Shown: positions 41,600 through 50,706, counted from the stretch's first letter. The stretch is DNA of 64,000 nt from Pseudomonas solani (GCF_026072635.1 NZ_AP023081.1:5576501-5640500), one strand, 5' to 3'. Program-made: numbers and translations. Notes: a model not told the origin generated them from the sequence alone.

Positions 41600-43249
41600 T
41601 CAGTTGAAGCTGACGAACTGGCCTTCGTCGGCCAGCGGCTGGTTCGGTTTGCGCGGTGCCGGCGGGCGGCGCAGTTCGCGCACGTTGCCGGGGCCACGGT
41701 CGTTGCGCACCGCCGGCAGCTTGTTGGCGTGGGCGGCGTTGTCCAGGCGGAAGTAGCCGATCAGCTCCTGCAGCTGGCTGGCCTGGGCGTTCATTTCCTC
41801 TGCGGTGGCGGCCAGCTCTTCGGAGGCGGAGGCGTTCTGCTGGGTGATCTGGTTCATCTGACCCATGGCGATGTTGATCTGCGCGGCGCCAGTGGTCTGC
41901 TCCTGGGATGCGGCGGTGATTTCCTGCACCAGGTCGGAGGTCTTCTGGATGTTGGGCACGATCTGGTCGAGCAGCGCGCCGGCCTGCTCGGCCAGGTGCA
42001 CGCTGTTGCTGGCGACGCCGCCGATCTCCTGGGCGGCCACCTGGCTGCGTTCGGCGAGCTTGCGCACCTCGGCGGCGACCACCGCGAAGCCCTTGCCATG
42101 GTCGCCCGCGCGGGCGGCCTCGATGGCGGCGTTGAGGGCCAGCAGGTTGGTCTGGTAGGCGATGTCGTCGATGATGCCGATCTTGTCGGCGATCTGCTTC
42201 ATGGCCTGGACCATCTCGCGCACCGCCTGGCCACCCTGCACGGCGTCGTTGGCGGCCTTGCCGGCGATGCCGTCGGTGATCTGCGCGCTTTCGGTGTTCT
42301 GCGCGATGGAGGCGGACATCTGCTCGACCGAGGCGGTGGTTTCCTCGACGCTGGCGGCCTGTTCGGTGGCGGCCTGGCTGAGGGATTGCGAGGTGGCGCT
42401 GACTTCCTCGGAGGCCGAGGACAGCGAGTCGGCCGCGCTGCGCACATCTGCCATGACGCTGCGCAGGCGCTCGGTCATGTGCTGCATGGAGGCCAGCAGG
42501 CGCCCGGTCTCGTCGCGGCTGTCGGATTCGACGTTCACCGTCAGGTCACCCTCGGCCAGGCTGTTGGCTACGCCCATGGCGCGGTTCAACGGCCGCGAGA
42601 TGGAGCGGGTGACGAGAATACCGATGGCGAAGCCGAGCACGGCGGCGATGAGGATCAGCACGATCATCTGGGTCCGCGAGCCCAGGTAGATGTCGGTGAT
42701 GCTGTCGTTGGCGTCCTTGGCGCGGGTTTTCTTCTGCACCACCAACTCGCTGATGGTGGCGTCGGCGGCATTGCCCTGGGCGCGCAGCTGCGGCATCAGT
42801 GCGGTGGCCTCGGTGCCCTGCGCCAGGGCGGCGTTTTTATTCGCCTCGAGCATCTGCAGCACGATTTTCTCGTATTCGGCCAGTTGCGTGTCGAGGGCGG
42901 CGAGCTTGGCGAGGGACTGCTCGCTGTCGAAGCTGCCGCGCGCCTTGTCGAGGTTCTCGTGCAGGTTCTTCATCGCCTCGTGGACCTGCGCGGCGGTGGC
43001 GTCGCGCTCCTGCTGGGAAGACGACAGCAGGTTGCTGCGCAGGTGGCGGCCCATGTAGATGAGGTCCATGTTGGCGTTCATCATGGTTTCCAGGGCAGCC
43101 ATTTCGCGGCTGTACATCTGGTCGGAGAGGTCATTGACCTTGCCCAGGTTGACGATGCCCAGGACCCCTACCACGGCGGTCAGGAGCACCACCAGGGAGA
43201 ATCCGGCGATCAGCCTGACGCCGATCTTCAGGTTGCTGATGAATTGCAT
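41600..43249 (-). CDS. Methyl-accepting chemotaxis protein with 4-helix-bundle sensor
   Basis: This 549-residue receptor has its first membrane helix at about 12-32 (LIAGFSLVVLLTAVVGVLG), then a periplasmic four-helix-bundle (4HB_MCP) domain of about 150 residues. The second helix is near 195-213 (MIVLILIAAVLGFAIGILV), followed by HAMP (SRPLNRAMGVANSLAEGDL) and the signalling tip GIIDDIAYQTNLLALNAAIE. It ends FVSFN and lacks a CheR-tethering xWExF tail. The ligand cannot be read, but 4HB domains often bind small organic acids or metabolites. It lies in the operon between cheA and cheW and is likely the main input of this system. Confidence 0.94.
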   Translation of the reverse strand: MQFISNLKIGVRLIAGFSLVVLLTAVVGVLGIVNLGKVNDLSDQMYSREMAALETMMNANMDLIYMGRHLRSNLLSSSQQERDATAAQVHEAMKNLHENLDKARGSFDSEQSLAKLAALDTQLAEYEKIVLQMLEANKNAALAQGTEATALMPQLRAQGNAADATISELVVQKKTRAKDANDSITDIYLGSRTQMIVLILIAAVLGFAIGILVTRSISRPLNRAMGVANSLAEGDLTVNVESDSRDETGRLLASMQHMTERLRSVMADVRSAADSLSSASEEVSATSQSLSQAATEQAASVEETTASVEQMSASIAQNTESAQITDGIAGKAANDAVQGGQAVREMVQAMKQIADKIGIIDDIAYQTNLLALNAAIEAARAGDHGKGFAVVAAEVRKLAERSQVAAQEIGGVASNSVHLAEQAGALLDQIVPNIQKTSDLVQEITAASQEQTTGAAQINIAMGQMNQITQQNASASEELAATAEEMNAQASQLQELIGYFRLDNAAHANKLPAVRNDRGPGNVRELRRPPAPRKPNQPLADEGQFVSFN

Positions 43250-43261
43250 GGCGGTGTTCTC

Positions 43262-45454
43262 CTACGAGCCCGCGAGGTCGGGGCGCGGTTGGGTTGACGG
43301 GGTACGTGCGTCGGCATCGACGCGTCCTTGCAGGTGCCGGAACAGGCTGGCGATATCGATGATCAGGGCGACCTGCCCCGAGCCGAGGATGGTGGAGCCG
43401 CTGATGCCTTCCAGGTGCTGGAACAGCAGGCCGAGCGGCTTGATGACGGTTTGCAGCTCGCCGTGCAGGTTGTCGACGATCAGCCCGGCCTGCTGGCGCC
43501 CGAGGCTGACGACCACGATGTTGCGGCGCTTGCCGCGTTGCACCGGCAGCTCGAAATGCGCGGCCAGGTCGATGCAGGGCAGGGGGCGGCCGCGCAGGTC
43601 GAGGTAGCCGTAGGCGGCATCGGCCAGTTGCCCGGCTTCCAGCTCCAGGCACTCGGTGACCATGTCCAGCGGCACCACGAAGTGTTCCTCGCCCAGGCTC
43701 ACCAGAAAGCCGTCGATGATCGCCAGGGTCAGCGGCAGGCGGATGCGGAAGGTGCAGCCGAGGCCGGGGCGCGAGTCGATCTCGATGCTGCCGCGCAGGG
43801 CGTCGATGGCGCTGCGCACCACGTCCATGCCGACGCCGCGCCCGGAGAGGTCGGAGACGTTGTCGGCGGTGGAGAAGCCGGCGGCGAAGATCAGCCGCTG
43901 GATATCGTGTTCGGGCAGGTTGGCCTGGGGGTCGATGAGGCCACGGGCGATGGCCTTCTCGCGGATGCGCGCGGTGTTCAGGCCGTGGCCGTCGTCCGCC
44001 ACTTCGATGACGATCATCCCCGACTCGTGGTAGGCGTTGAGGCTCAACCGGCCTTCGGCGCTCTTGCCGGCGGCCAGGCGCTGCTCGGCGGATTCGATGC
44101 CGTGGTCGATGGCGTTGCGCACCAGGTGGGTGAGGGGGTCGGCGAGCTTGTCGATCACCGACTTGTCCAGTTCGGTGTCGGCGCCGCGGATCTCCAGGCG
44201 GATGTCCTTGCCCAGCTGCTGGCTGACGTCGCGCACTACGCGGTGGAAGCGGTTGAAGGTGTCGCCGATCTCGATCATGCGCAGCTTCAGCGCCGCCTCG
44301 CGGATCTGCTCGACACGCTGGTTGACCGTCTGCGCGCCTTCCAGGCACAGGGCGTTGCCGTGCATCTGCGCTTGCAGCTGGGCCCCGGCGGCGCTGATCA
44401 CCAGCTCGCCGACGAGGTTGATCAGCTCGTCGAGCTTGTGCGCAGCGACGCGGATCTGGCTGCTTTCCTGGACCTTGCGTTCCCGCGAGCTCTTCTGCTT
44501 GGCCAGGGCGGCATTGACCGCTTGCGGCGCGACGATGCCTTCCTCCACCAGCACCGCGCCGAGGGCCGGCTTGAGCTCGGCGGCACCGGCCTGCAGGGCC
44601 AGGCCCTGGGCCAGTTCGTGCTCGGTGAGCAGGCCGCTGGCGACGAGGATGGCGCCGATGCGCTCGTCGGTTTCGGGCAGTTCCTGGATCAGGCGGATGT
44701 AATCGTCCAGGGCGCTGTTGGGCGGCAGGATGCGCAGGGTGCAGAAGTCGTGGATGAATTCGAAGACGTCCTCGATCTCGGCCTTGGCGGCGTCGCTGAG
44801 CAGATCGATCTCCATGCCCAGGTAGCAGCTTTCCGGGTCCAGCTCGGCCAGGGGCGGCAGGGCATCGTCGATCACCTGGAGGTTAAGCACATCGCCCAGG
44901 CGGCTCAGGTACTGGACGAAGGCGATGGGGTCGAAACCGTTGCGCAGCAGGTCGGCATGGAAGCGCAGGGAGATGTGCCAGGCGCCGTCTTCGGCGACGT
45001 TGCCATCGGCCGGCGGCACCGCTTCACCCGGCACCTTGGCCGCCGGCGCGGCCGTGCCCAGGTGGGCGGCGAGGGCGGCGAGCAGTTCGGTCTGGTGTTG
45101 TTCGTCCACCGGCAGCTCGCCGGTTTCCGGGTCGATGAGGGCGATCATCGAGACGATTTCGTCGAGGCAGCGCAGCATCAGCGACACCAGCGACGGGTCG
45201 AGGGCGCGCTGGCCGTCGCGCACCGCCATGAGCAGGTTTTCCAGGTGGTGGGTGAAGCTCACCAGGGGCGTAAGGGAGAACAGCCCGGCAGAGCCCTTGA
45301 GGGTGTGCATGGCGCGGAACAGGCCGTTGATGGCCGCCGCGTCCTCGGGCTGCTGGTCCAGCTGCAGCAGGTACTCCTCGGCCTGCTTGCCGAGGTCGCG
45401 GGCTTCCTCGATGAAGCCCAGCAGCAGCTGGCTCCACTGTTCGCCATTGAGCAT
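43262..45454 (-). CDS. cheA: Chemotaxis histidine kinase CheA with an atypical internal region
   Basis: This is a 730-residue kinase. It has an N-terminal HPt domain with H50 in FRAMHTLKGSAGLF, dimerisation (RVAAHKLDELINLVGELVIS) and ATP-binding domains (N-box LTHLVRNAIDHGIES, DDGHGLN, GRGVGMDVV), and a C-terminal CheW-like domain (IDGFLVSLGEEHFVVPLDMV). Between HPt and dimerisation, at about residues 155-330, the usual CheY/CheB-binding domain is not obvious. A region with paired helical motifs (IGAILVASGLLTEHELAQGL and LGAVLVEEGIVAPQAVNAAL) resembles the N-terminal domain of GspE/PilB-type ATPases. There is no C-terminal receiver domain. Confidence 0.93.
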   Translation of the reverse strand: MLNGEQWSQLLLGFIEEARDLGKQAEEYLLQLDQQPEDAAAINGLFRAMHTLKGSAGLFSLTPLVSFTHHLENLLMAVRDGQRALDPSLVSLMLRCLDEIVSMIALIDPETGELPVDEQHQTELLAALAAHLGTAAPAAKVPGEAVPPADGNVAEDGAWHISLRFHADLLRNGFDPIAFVQYLSRLGDVLNLQVIDDALPPLAELDPESCYLGMEIDLLSDAAKAEIEDVFEFIHDFCTLRILPPNSALDDYIRLIQELPETDERIGAILVASGLLTEHELAQGLALQAGAAELKPALGAVLVEEGIVAPQAVNAALAKQKSSRERKVQESSQIRVAAHKLDELINLVGELVISAAGAQLQAQMHGNALCLEGAQTVNQRVEQIREAALKLRMIEIGDTFNRFHRVVRDVSQQLGKDIRLEIRGADTELDKSVIDKLADPLTHLVRNAIDHGIESAEQRLAAGKSAEGRLSLNAYHESGMIVIEVADDGHGLNTARIREKAIARGLIDPQANLPEHDIQRLIFAAGFSTADNVSDLSGRGVGMDVVRSAIDALRGSIEIDSRPGLGCTFRIRLPLTLAIIDGFLVSLGEEHFVVPLDMVTECLELEAGQLADAAYGYLDLRGRPLPCIDLAAHFELPVQRGKRRNIVVVSLGRQQAGLIVDNLHGELQTVIKPLGLLFQHLEGISGSTILGSGQVALIIDIASLFRHLQGRVDADARTPSTQPRPDLAGS

Positions 45455-45468
45455 GGGGGCGCCTCCGT

Positions 45469-45795
45469 TCAGGCCGCGGCCGGTTGCTCACCGGGCAGCA
45501 GCACGTCCAGGCGCAGCAGGCTGACGATTTCCAGCGCGGCGCCTTGCAGGTTCACCACTTCGACCGTGTTGCCGGCCAGCACCAGTTGCCGGCGCAGGCC
45601 GAGGAGCAGCTGCACGCCGGCGCTGTCCAGTTCTTCCAGCTCGGCGAGGTCCAGGCGCCAGGCCTCGACCCGCGCATTGGCCGCCAGCAGGGCCAGCAGC
45701 TCGCCGTGGGCCTGGGCCACCTCGTAGATGGTCAGGCTGCCGCTCAGGGCGAGCTGGGCCGGGGTGGCGGCGGTGTCGAAGGCGATGCTGAACAT
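45469..45795 (-). CDS. STAS-domain protein
   Basis: This is a 108-residue single STAS domain like anti-sigma-factor antagonists or MlaB. It begins MFSIAFDTAATPAQLALSGS and carries the central DLAELEELDSAGVQLLLGLR, where a Ser (DSAG) is the usual phosphorylation site. It lies 14 bp upstream of cheA and 1 bp downstream of cheY. No anti-sigma kinase is nearby, so CheA or the array may be its partner. STAS genes recur in Pseudomonas chemosensory clusters of this layout. Confidence 0.9.
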   Translation of the reverse strand: MFSIAFDTAATPAQLALSGSLTIYEVAQAHGELLALLAANARVEAWRLDLAELEELDSAGVQLLLGLRRQLVLAGNTVEVVNLQGAALEIVSLLRLDVLLPGEQPAAA

Positions 45796-45796
45796 C

Positions 45797-46162
45797 TCAG
45801 CCCACCAGCTTTTCGACGGCCGCCAGCAGTTGCTGCGGCTGGAACGGCTTGACGATCCAGGCCCGCGCGCCGGCGGCCTGGCCTTCGGCCTTCTTGCTCT
45901 GCTCGCTTTCGGTGGTGAGCATGACGATGGGGGTGAAGCGGTAGTCCTTGTGGGCCTTGATTTCCTTGACCAGGCCGATGCCGTCGAGGTTGGGCATGTT
46001 CACGTCGCTGATGATCAGGTTGATCTTCTGGCCGTTGAGCTTGGTCAGGGCGTCGCGCCCGTCGACGGCTTCGATGACCTGGTGGCCGGCGCCGCCGAGG
46101 GTCATCTTCACCAGTTGGCGCATCGACGAGGAGTCGTCGACTATCAGGATGGTCTTGGCCAT
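45797..46162 (-). CDS. cheY: CheY-type single-domain response regulator
   Basis: This 121-residue receiver domain is the phosphate acceptor from CheA. It has acidic pair D9/D10, acceptor D53 (LIISDVNMPNLDG), T83 in VMLTTESE and K105 in WIVKPF. All switch residues are present. It lies between the MCP-like gene (14 bp) and the STAS gene (1 bp). Whether its target is the flagellar motor or another output cannot be decided from the window, since no flagellar or pilus gene is present. Confidence 0.95.
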   Translation of the reverse strand: MAKTILIVDDSSSMRQLVKMTLGGAGHQVIEAVDGRDALTKLNGQKINLIISDVNMPNLDGIGLVKEIKAHKDYRFTPIVMLTTESEQSKKAEGQAAGARAWIVKPFQPQQLLAAVEKLVG

Positions 46163-46176
46163 GGGGCCTCCAATGA

Positions 46177-47253
46177 TCAGAAAAAGGTGACTTCGCTGTT
46201 CTGCGCAGGCTGGCCGTGGCGGCCGGTGCGCTCTTCGTCCGTGGTGAACTGCCGGCGCAGTTCGGTGAGCCAGCGCTGCGGCTGGCCGAGGATCGGGTCC
46301 TGCTCGCGCAGGGCACGTTGCAGGCGCTCCAGGTCGCCTTGCAGGTGGTCGAGCATCTGGTCGGAGCGGTCCTGGAATTGCAGGCTGACGATGATGTCCT
46401 GGATGTCCGCCTGGGTGGTGCGGGCGTCGCGCTGCAGGTCGCGGGAGGTGTCGGTGAGCTCGTCGAGGTTGGCGCTGAGGCCCTGCATGATGTCGCCGGC
46501 CACCTGGTCGAGGTAGCGCAGGTTGTTCTCCTCGCTGACCGAGAGTTCCTCGGCGGCGCTGACGGTGGAGCGGATCGCCTGGTTGATCTCGCCGACCTTC
46601 TCGACCATGCGCTGGCCGGTTTCGGCGGAGAGGCTGGAGAGCTTGCGCACCTCGTCGGCCACCACCGAGAAGCCGCGCCCGTAGTCACCGGCCCGGGCCG
46701 CCTCGATGGCGGCGTTGAGGGCCAGCAGGTTGGTCTGGCTGGCGATGTCCTGGACGTGCTTGGACATGCTCTGCAGCTCGCTGGCGTAGCTGTTGAGGTG
46801 GCCGATGGTGGCCAGCAGTTCGTTCTTGTGGGCGGTGGCGCCGTGGAAGGCGGTGGTGACCTCGTCCAGGCGTTGCTGGGCCTGGCGCAGGTTGTCGGTG
46901 ACCCCGGCGCCGCCGATCACGCTTTCCGAGCGTTGCAGGGTCTGGTCGAGGCGCTGGGCCAGGCTGGCGAAGCGCTCGAACAGCTTGCTGACATTGCCGC
47001 TGACCAGTTGGCGCACCTGGCCGATGTTCTGCTCCCAGGCGGGTAACACGGCGCTGAGCAGGGGCTGGCAATCGGTGGGTGGCGGGGCCACATCCACCGG
47101 CGCCGCTTCCACCACCACCGGGGCGCGGGGGCGCAGGAGGAGGGCGGCGACGGCGGCGAGGGCGATGCCGGCACCCGCGACCCAGGGCATCTCCAGCCCC
47201 AGGCCGGCGAGGCCGAGGAGGAGGGCGAACCAGAGAACGGAATAGGCCAGCAC
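46177..47253 (-). CDS. Short methyl-accepting chemotaxis protein without periplasmic sensor
   Basis: This 358-residue MCP-like protein has two closely spaced N-terminal helices (residues 2-40, YSVLWFALLLGLAGLGLEMP then AGAGIALAAVAALLL) and no periplasmic domain. A cytoplasmic region of about 130 residues follows, and then the signalling core (ASQTNLLALNAAIEAARAGD). It lacks a HAMP domain and ends NSEVTFF. The start is GTG at 47253 with only a weak ribosome site, so the exact N-terminus is uncertain. It is the first gene of the chemosensory operon and may sense an intracellular or membrane state. Confidence 0.88.
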   Translation of the reverse strand: MLAYSVLWFALLLGLAGLGLEMPWVAGAGIALAAVAALLLRPRAPVVVEAAPVDVAPPPTDCQPLLSAVLPAWEQNIGQVRQLVSGNVSKLFERFASLAQRLDQTLQRSESVIGGAGVTDNLRQAQQRLDEVTTAFHGATAHKNELLATIGHLNSYASELQSMSKHVQDIASQTNLLALNAAIEAARAGDYGRGFSVVADEVRKLSSLSAETGQRMVEKVGEINQAIRSTVSAAEELSVSEENNLRYLDQVAGDIMQGLSANLDELTDTSRDLQRDARTTQADIQDIIVSLQFQDRSDQMLDHLQGDLERLQRALREQDPILGQPQRWLTELRRQFTTDEERTGRHGQPAQNSEVTFF

Positions 47254-47374
47254 GGCAACGTCCCGGTAGTGGATGGATACCCGGAACCATAGGAGGTGAA
47301 GCGCTTCGTCGAAATCGGGGTGGCCCCTAGGGGCGTCTAGGGGAACCCGGTCATAGCGGAAATGGCGCGGACGA

Positions 47375-48427
47375 TCAGGGCACGCAGTCGCTGATCACCA
47401 GACGGTTGCGGCCCAGGGCCTTGCCCTGGTAGAGGCGCTTGTCGGCACGGCGGTAGAGCTCGTCGCCGCTGTGGCCGTCGGCCTGCCATTCGGCCAGGCC
47501 GAAGGTGGCGGAGAGGGGGATCACCTGTTCGCCGTAGTGCAGGGGCGACTGCTGCAGGTCGAGGCGCAGCGCCTCGACCAGATGCGCGGCGGCGTCGCGT
47601 CGGGTTTCGCGCAGCAGCAGGCCGAACTCCTCGCCGCCCAGGCGGCCGATCAGGTCGGTGGCACGCAGGCGTTGCTGCAGGCGCTGGCAGATGTGCCGCA
47701 GGGCCTGGTCACCGGCATCGTGGCCCCAGCGGTCGTTGACCTGCTTGAAATCGTCCACGTCCAGCACCACCAGCACCAGGCTGAGACCGCCCCGTTTGGC
47801 CTCCTCGATGCTGCGCTCCAACGCGCGCTGGAAGAAGTCGCGGCTGGCGACGCCGGTCAGCGCATCGCTGTGGGCCAGGCGCCGCAACTGGGCGTGGGCC
47901 ACTGCACGGCGGGCCTCGTAGATGTGCACGAAGGCCATGATCAGCAGCCCGCAGAGCATGGCGTTGCCCAGGTCGATCAGGCCCTTGGCGTCGGCCGCCG
48001 GGGGGAAGCGCAGCAGGTAGGCGATGACCGCCACGGCCAGATAGGGCATGGCCAGGAGAAAGCCGCGCAGCTTGCCCAGCAACAGGTAGGAGAGCACCGG
48101 GATCAGGTAGATCCAGACGAAGGCCGTGGGCGAAGCGTCGGGCATGACGATGATGTAGATGAGGAAGCTGAAGGTGGGCAGCAGATAGGCATAGAGCCAG
48201 GGCGTGAGGACCTGGACGTGGCGGATGCGCTGGCAGGCCCAGCCGAGCAGGATCGCGGTGGCCATTTCCAGGAAGGACAGGACGAGGTTGCCGGCGATGA
48301 ACTGCAGCACGGAGAAGCACGCCAGGGTCAGGGCGGTGGAGCTGAAGATCAGCCGTACCAGGGCTCGCTGGTCGGCGTCTTCGAGGCCGGTGGCGCTTTC
48401 GTGGGGCTGCTGCATCGACGGGCTCAT
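47375..48427 (-). CDS. Membrane diguanylate cyclase (GGDEF)
   Basis: This 350-residue protein has about six N-terminal membrane helices (residues 25-190, for example LVRLIFSSTALTLACFSVLQ and AMLCGLLIMAFVHIYEA) followed by a GGDEF domain (LRRLAHSDALTGVASRDFF, VVLDVDDFKQVNDRWGHDAG). The active site is GGEEF, which is competent. The inhibitory RxxD site (RATD) lies exactly five residues before it, so product inhibition is expected. There is no EAL domain. It is on the same strand as the chemosensory operon but upstream of it, so it may belong to the same circuit. Confidence 0.93.
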   Translation of the reverse strand: MSPSMQQPHESATGLEDADQRALVRLIFSSTALTLACFSVLQFIAGNLVLSFLEMATAILLGWACQRIRHVQVLTPWLYAYLLPTFSFLIYIIVMPDASPTAFVWIYLIPVLSYLLLGKLRGFLLAMPYLAVAVIAYLLRFPPAADAKGLIDLGNAMLCGLLIMAFVHIYEARRAVAHAQLRRLAHSDALTGVASRDFFQRALERSIEEAKRGGLSLVLVVLDVDDFKQVNDRWGHDAGDQALRHICQRLQQRLRATDLIGRLGGEEFGLLLRETRRDAAAHLVEALRLDLQQSPLHYGEQVIPLSATFGLAEWQADGHSGDELYRRADKRLYQGKALGRNRLVISDCVP

Positions 48428-48586
48428 CCTGCATGCCGTGAGCGCCTAGGCTATCCCAAGGCATTGGCGCCCCGTTAGCCTTTCCTCCGGTTCCGCTCAC
48501 TTTTTGTACAGGGCATTCGCGCCAGGGATGGGCCGCCCGTCCTACGGCAAGTGGCGTGCATTGCCGTAGGAATAGGACTGGATTAC

Positions 48587-48602
48587 TGTATATAAATACA
48601 GT
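48587..48602 (+). promoter_or_regulatory. LexA (SOS) box upstream of imuA
   Basis: CTGTATATAAATACAG is a full CTG-N10-CAG match with the AT-rich centre of a strong LexA site. It lies 75 bp before the imuA start and probably overlaps the promoter -10 region. It predicts that imuA-imuB-dnaE2 is repressed by LexA and induced by DNA damage. No other gene lies between it and imuA. Confidence 0.93.
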
Positions 48603-48677
48603 TATTCATGCCGAGCCCTTCATGCCTGCCTCCTTTCCCCCTGCCGTAACGGGCGCTTCCAGCCGGAGCGACGCCTG

Positions 48678-49289
48678 ATGGGCGCCGTGGTCGCCCTCGA
48701 TGCGCTGCTGGACGAGCGCCGGGTCTGGAAAGGCCAGGCCAGCACTCAGCCGAGCGGTGCCCAGCCCACCGGGCATGCGGCCCTGGATGCGGCCTTGCCG
48801 GCGGGCGGGTGGCCGGAGTCCGCGCTCAGCGAAATCCTCGTGCCGGGCACCGGCCTGGGCGAGCTGCAACTGCTCTGGCCGACCCTGGCGCGCCTCACCG
48901 CCAGCGCCGAGCGCGTGGCCCTGGTGGGCGCGCCGTACCTGCCGTATCCCCAGGCCTGGCAGGCCGCCGGGGTGGACCTGCGCTGGCTGGTGCTGGTCGA
49001 GGCCGAGGGCCGCGACGCCCTCTGGGCGGCCGAGCAGTGCCTGCGTTCGGGCAGCTGCGGCGCCGTGCTCTGCTGGCCACGCCAGGCGGATGACCGCGCC
49101 CTGCGCCGGCTGCAGGTGGCGGCGGAAACCGGGCAGACCCTGGCCTTCGCCTATCGCCCCCAGCAGGAGGCGCACAACCCCTCGCCGGCGGCCCTGCGCC
49201 TGGCCCTCGACGGCCCCGGCCGGGTGCGGGTGCTCAAGTGCCGGGGTGGCCTGGCGCCGGCCGCCAGCCTGGCCCTGGCGGGGCACTGA
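48678..49289 (+). CDS. imuA: ImuA, SulA/RecA-like mutagenesis factor
   Basis: This 203-residue protein is the first of the damage-inducible cassette. The ImuA pattern is visible: HAALDAALPAGGWPESALSE then ILVPGTGLGELQLLWPTLAR, resembling a RecA-type core with a degraded P-loop, and RVALVGAPYLPYPQAW. It is thought to help recruit or regulate ImuB and DnaE2. The ATG at 48678 follows CGGAG. The gene ends 1 bp before imuB. The leader between the LexA box and the ATG contains only a short upstream frame of 13 codons without a ribosome site. Confidence 0.92.
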   Translation: MGAVVALDALLDERRVWKGQASTQPSGAQPTGHAALDAALPAGGWPESALSEILVPGTGLGELQLLWPTLARLTASAERVALVGAPYLPYPQAWQAAGVDLRWLVLVEAEGRDALWAAEQCLRSGSCGAVLCWPRQADDRALRRLQVAAETGQTLAFAYRPQQEAHNPSPAALRLALDGPGRVRVLKCRGGLAPAASLALAGH

Positions 49290-49290
49290 C

Positions 49291-50706
49291 ATGCGCTGGG
49301 CCTGCATCCTCCTGCCGCAGCTGGCCCTGGACGCCGTACTGCGCCGCCGCGACGACCCCGAGGCGCCCCTGGCCCTGCTCACCGGTACGCCCCAGCGCCG
49401 CGTGCTGCAGGCGGTGAACCCCGCCGCCCGGGCCCTGGGCCTGCGCGCGGGCATGGGCCTGACCGCCGCCCACGCGCTGACCCGCGATTTCGCCCAGGCC
49501 GAGTACGACGCCGCGGAGATCGAGCACTGGCAGCGCTTTCTCGCTGCCTGGGGCTATGGCTTCAGCTCCCATGTGAGCCTGCGCTACCCCCGTGTGCTGC
49601 TGGTGGAGATCGCCTCCAGCCTCGGCCTGTTCGGCCCCTGGCCGCGTTTCGAGGCACGCCTGCGCGAAGAGCTGACGGCGCTGGGCTTCCGCCATCGCAT
49701 CGTCGTGGCCCCCAACCCGGTGGCGGCGCGCATCCTGGCCAACGCCCACGACGGCCTGGCGGTGGCGGAGGGCACAGCCCTGCGTGAGGCCCTGGAGCGT
49801 CTCCCGGTGGAGCGTGCCGGCTTCGAGCCCGAGGTGGCCACGGCCCTGGGGCGCATGGGGTTGCGCCGCCTGAAACAGGTGATGGCGCTGCCGCGCGAGA
49901 CCCTGGCCAAGCGCTTCCCCGCACGGGTGCTGCAGCACCTGGACGAACTGCAGGGCAGCCGTGCCGTGGTCCTGGACTGCTACCTGCCGCCAGATGAATT
50001 CAATGGCCGTATCGAGCTGAACTTCGAGGTGGAATCCAACCAGGCGCTGCTGTTCCCCCTGCGCCGCCTCACCTCGGACCTCGCCGCCTTCCTCGCCGGG
50101 CGCGACAGCGGCGTGCAGCGCTTCGTATTGCACCTGGAACACGCCAGCCAGGCGGACAGCCAGGTGCCGGTTGGCCTGCTGGGGGCCGAGCGCGACCCGG
50201 TGATGCTCTTCGAGCTGGCCCGTGGCCGCCTGGAGCAGTTGCAGGTGGTGGCGCCGGTGCGCGGCATGCGCCTGCAGGCCCGAGACCTGCCGCGCTTCGT
50301 GCCCGAGCACCGCGAGCTGTTCGACCCGCGCCCGCAGCAGAACCTGCCCTGGGAGCAATTGCGCGAACGCCTGCGCGCGCGCCTGGGGGATGACGCCGTG
50401 CGCGGCCTGCAGGCCCAGGCCGACCACCGCCCCGAACATGCCTGGCGCCTGGGGGTGGACGGCCAGGCCGGGCCGCTGCTGCAGGGGCCGCCACGGCCCG
50501 GCTGGCTGCTGCGCGAGGGCCAGCCGCTGCGCGAGTTCGCGCCGCGCATCCTCGCCGGGCCGGAGCGGGTGGAATCCGGCTGGTGGGATGGCGACGACCA
50601 GCGCCGCGACTACTACCAGCTGGAAACCCGCGACGGCCGCCGCGCCTGGGCCTGGTGCCCGGCGGGGGAGATCGGGCCCTTCACCCTGCTCGGGTGGTTC
50701 GCATGA
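49291..50706 (+). CDS. imuB: ImuB, Y-family polymerase-like adaptor
   Basis: This 471-residue DinB-type protein has the palm/fingers layout (RVLQAVNPAARALGLRAGMG, YPRVLLVEIASSLGLFGPWP, VAPNPVAARILANA) and a helix-hairpin-helix-like segment (MGLRRLKQVMALPRETLAKR). The usual catalytic Asp-Met-Asp at the N-terminus is replaced by LLPQLALDAVL, so it should be an inactive adaptor. QNLPW near residue 350 is a candidate beta-clamp contact. It overlaps dnaE2 by ATGA. It links the clamp, ImuA and the DnaE2 polymerase during translesion synthesis. Confidence 0.93.
   Translation: MRWACILLPQLALDAVLRRRDDPEAPLALLTGTPQRRVLQAVNPAARALGLRAGMGLTAAHALTRDFAQAEYDAAEIEHWQRFLAAWGYGFSSHVSLRYPRVLLVEIASSLGLFGPWPRFEARLREELTALGFRHRIVVAPNPVAARILANAHDGLAVAEGTALREALERLPVERAGFEPEVATALGRMGLRRLKQVMALPRETLAKRFPARVLQHLDELQGSRAVVLDCYLPPDEFNGRIELNFEVESNQALLFPLRRLTSDLAAFLAGRDSGVQRFVLHLEHASQADSQVPVGLLGAERDPVMLFELARGRLEQLQVVAPVRGMRLQARDLPRFVPEHRELFDPRPQQNLPWEQLRERLRARLGDDAVRGLQAQADHRPEHAWRLGVDGQAGPLLQGPPRPGWLLREGQPLREFAPRILAGPERVESGWWDGDDQRRDYYQLETRDGRRAWAWCPAGEIGPFTLLGWFA

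Noticed and set aside
39151..47253. Assigning the chemosensory cluster to Wsp or to the main flagellar che locus
   Set aside because: There is no GGDEF regulator inside the operon as in Wsp, no flagellar genes, and no cheZ or parA-like genes. The STAS gene and gene order differ.
48609..48650. A 13-codon upstream frame between the LexA box and imuA
   Set aside because: It has no ribosome site and no sign of coding constraint, so it is probably chance.
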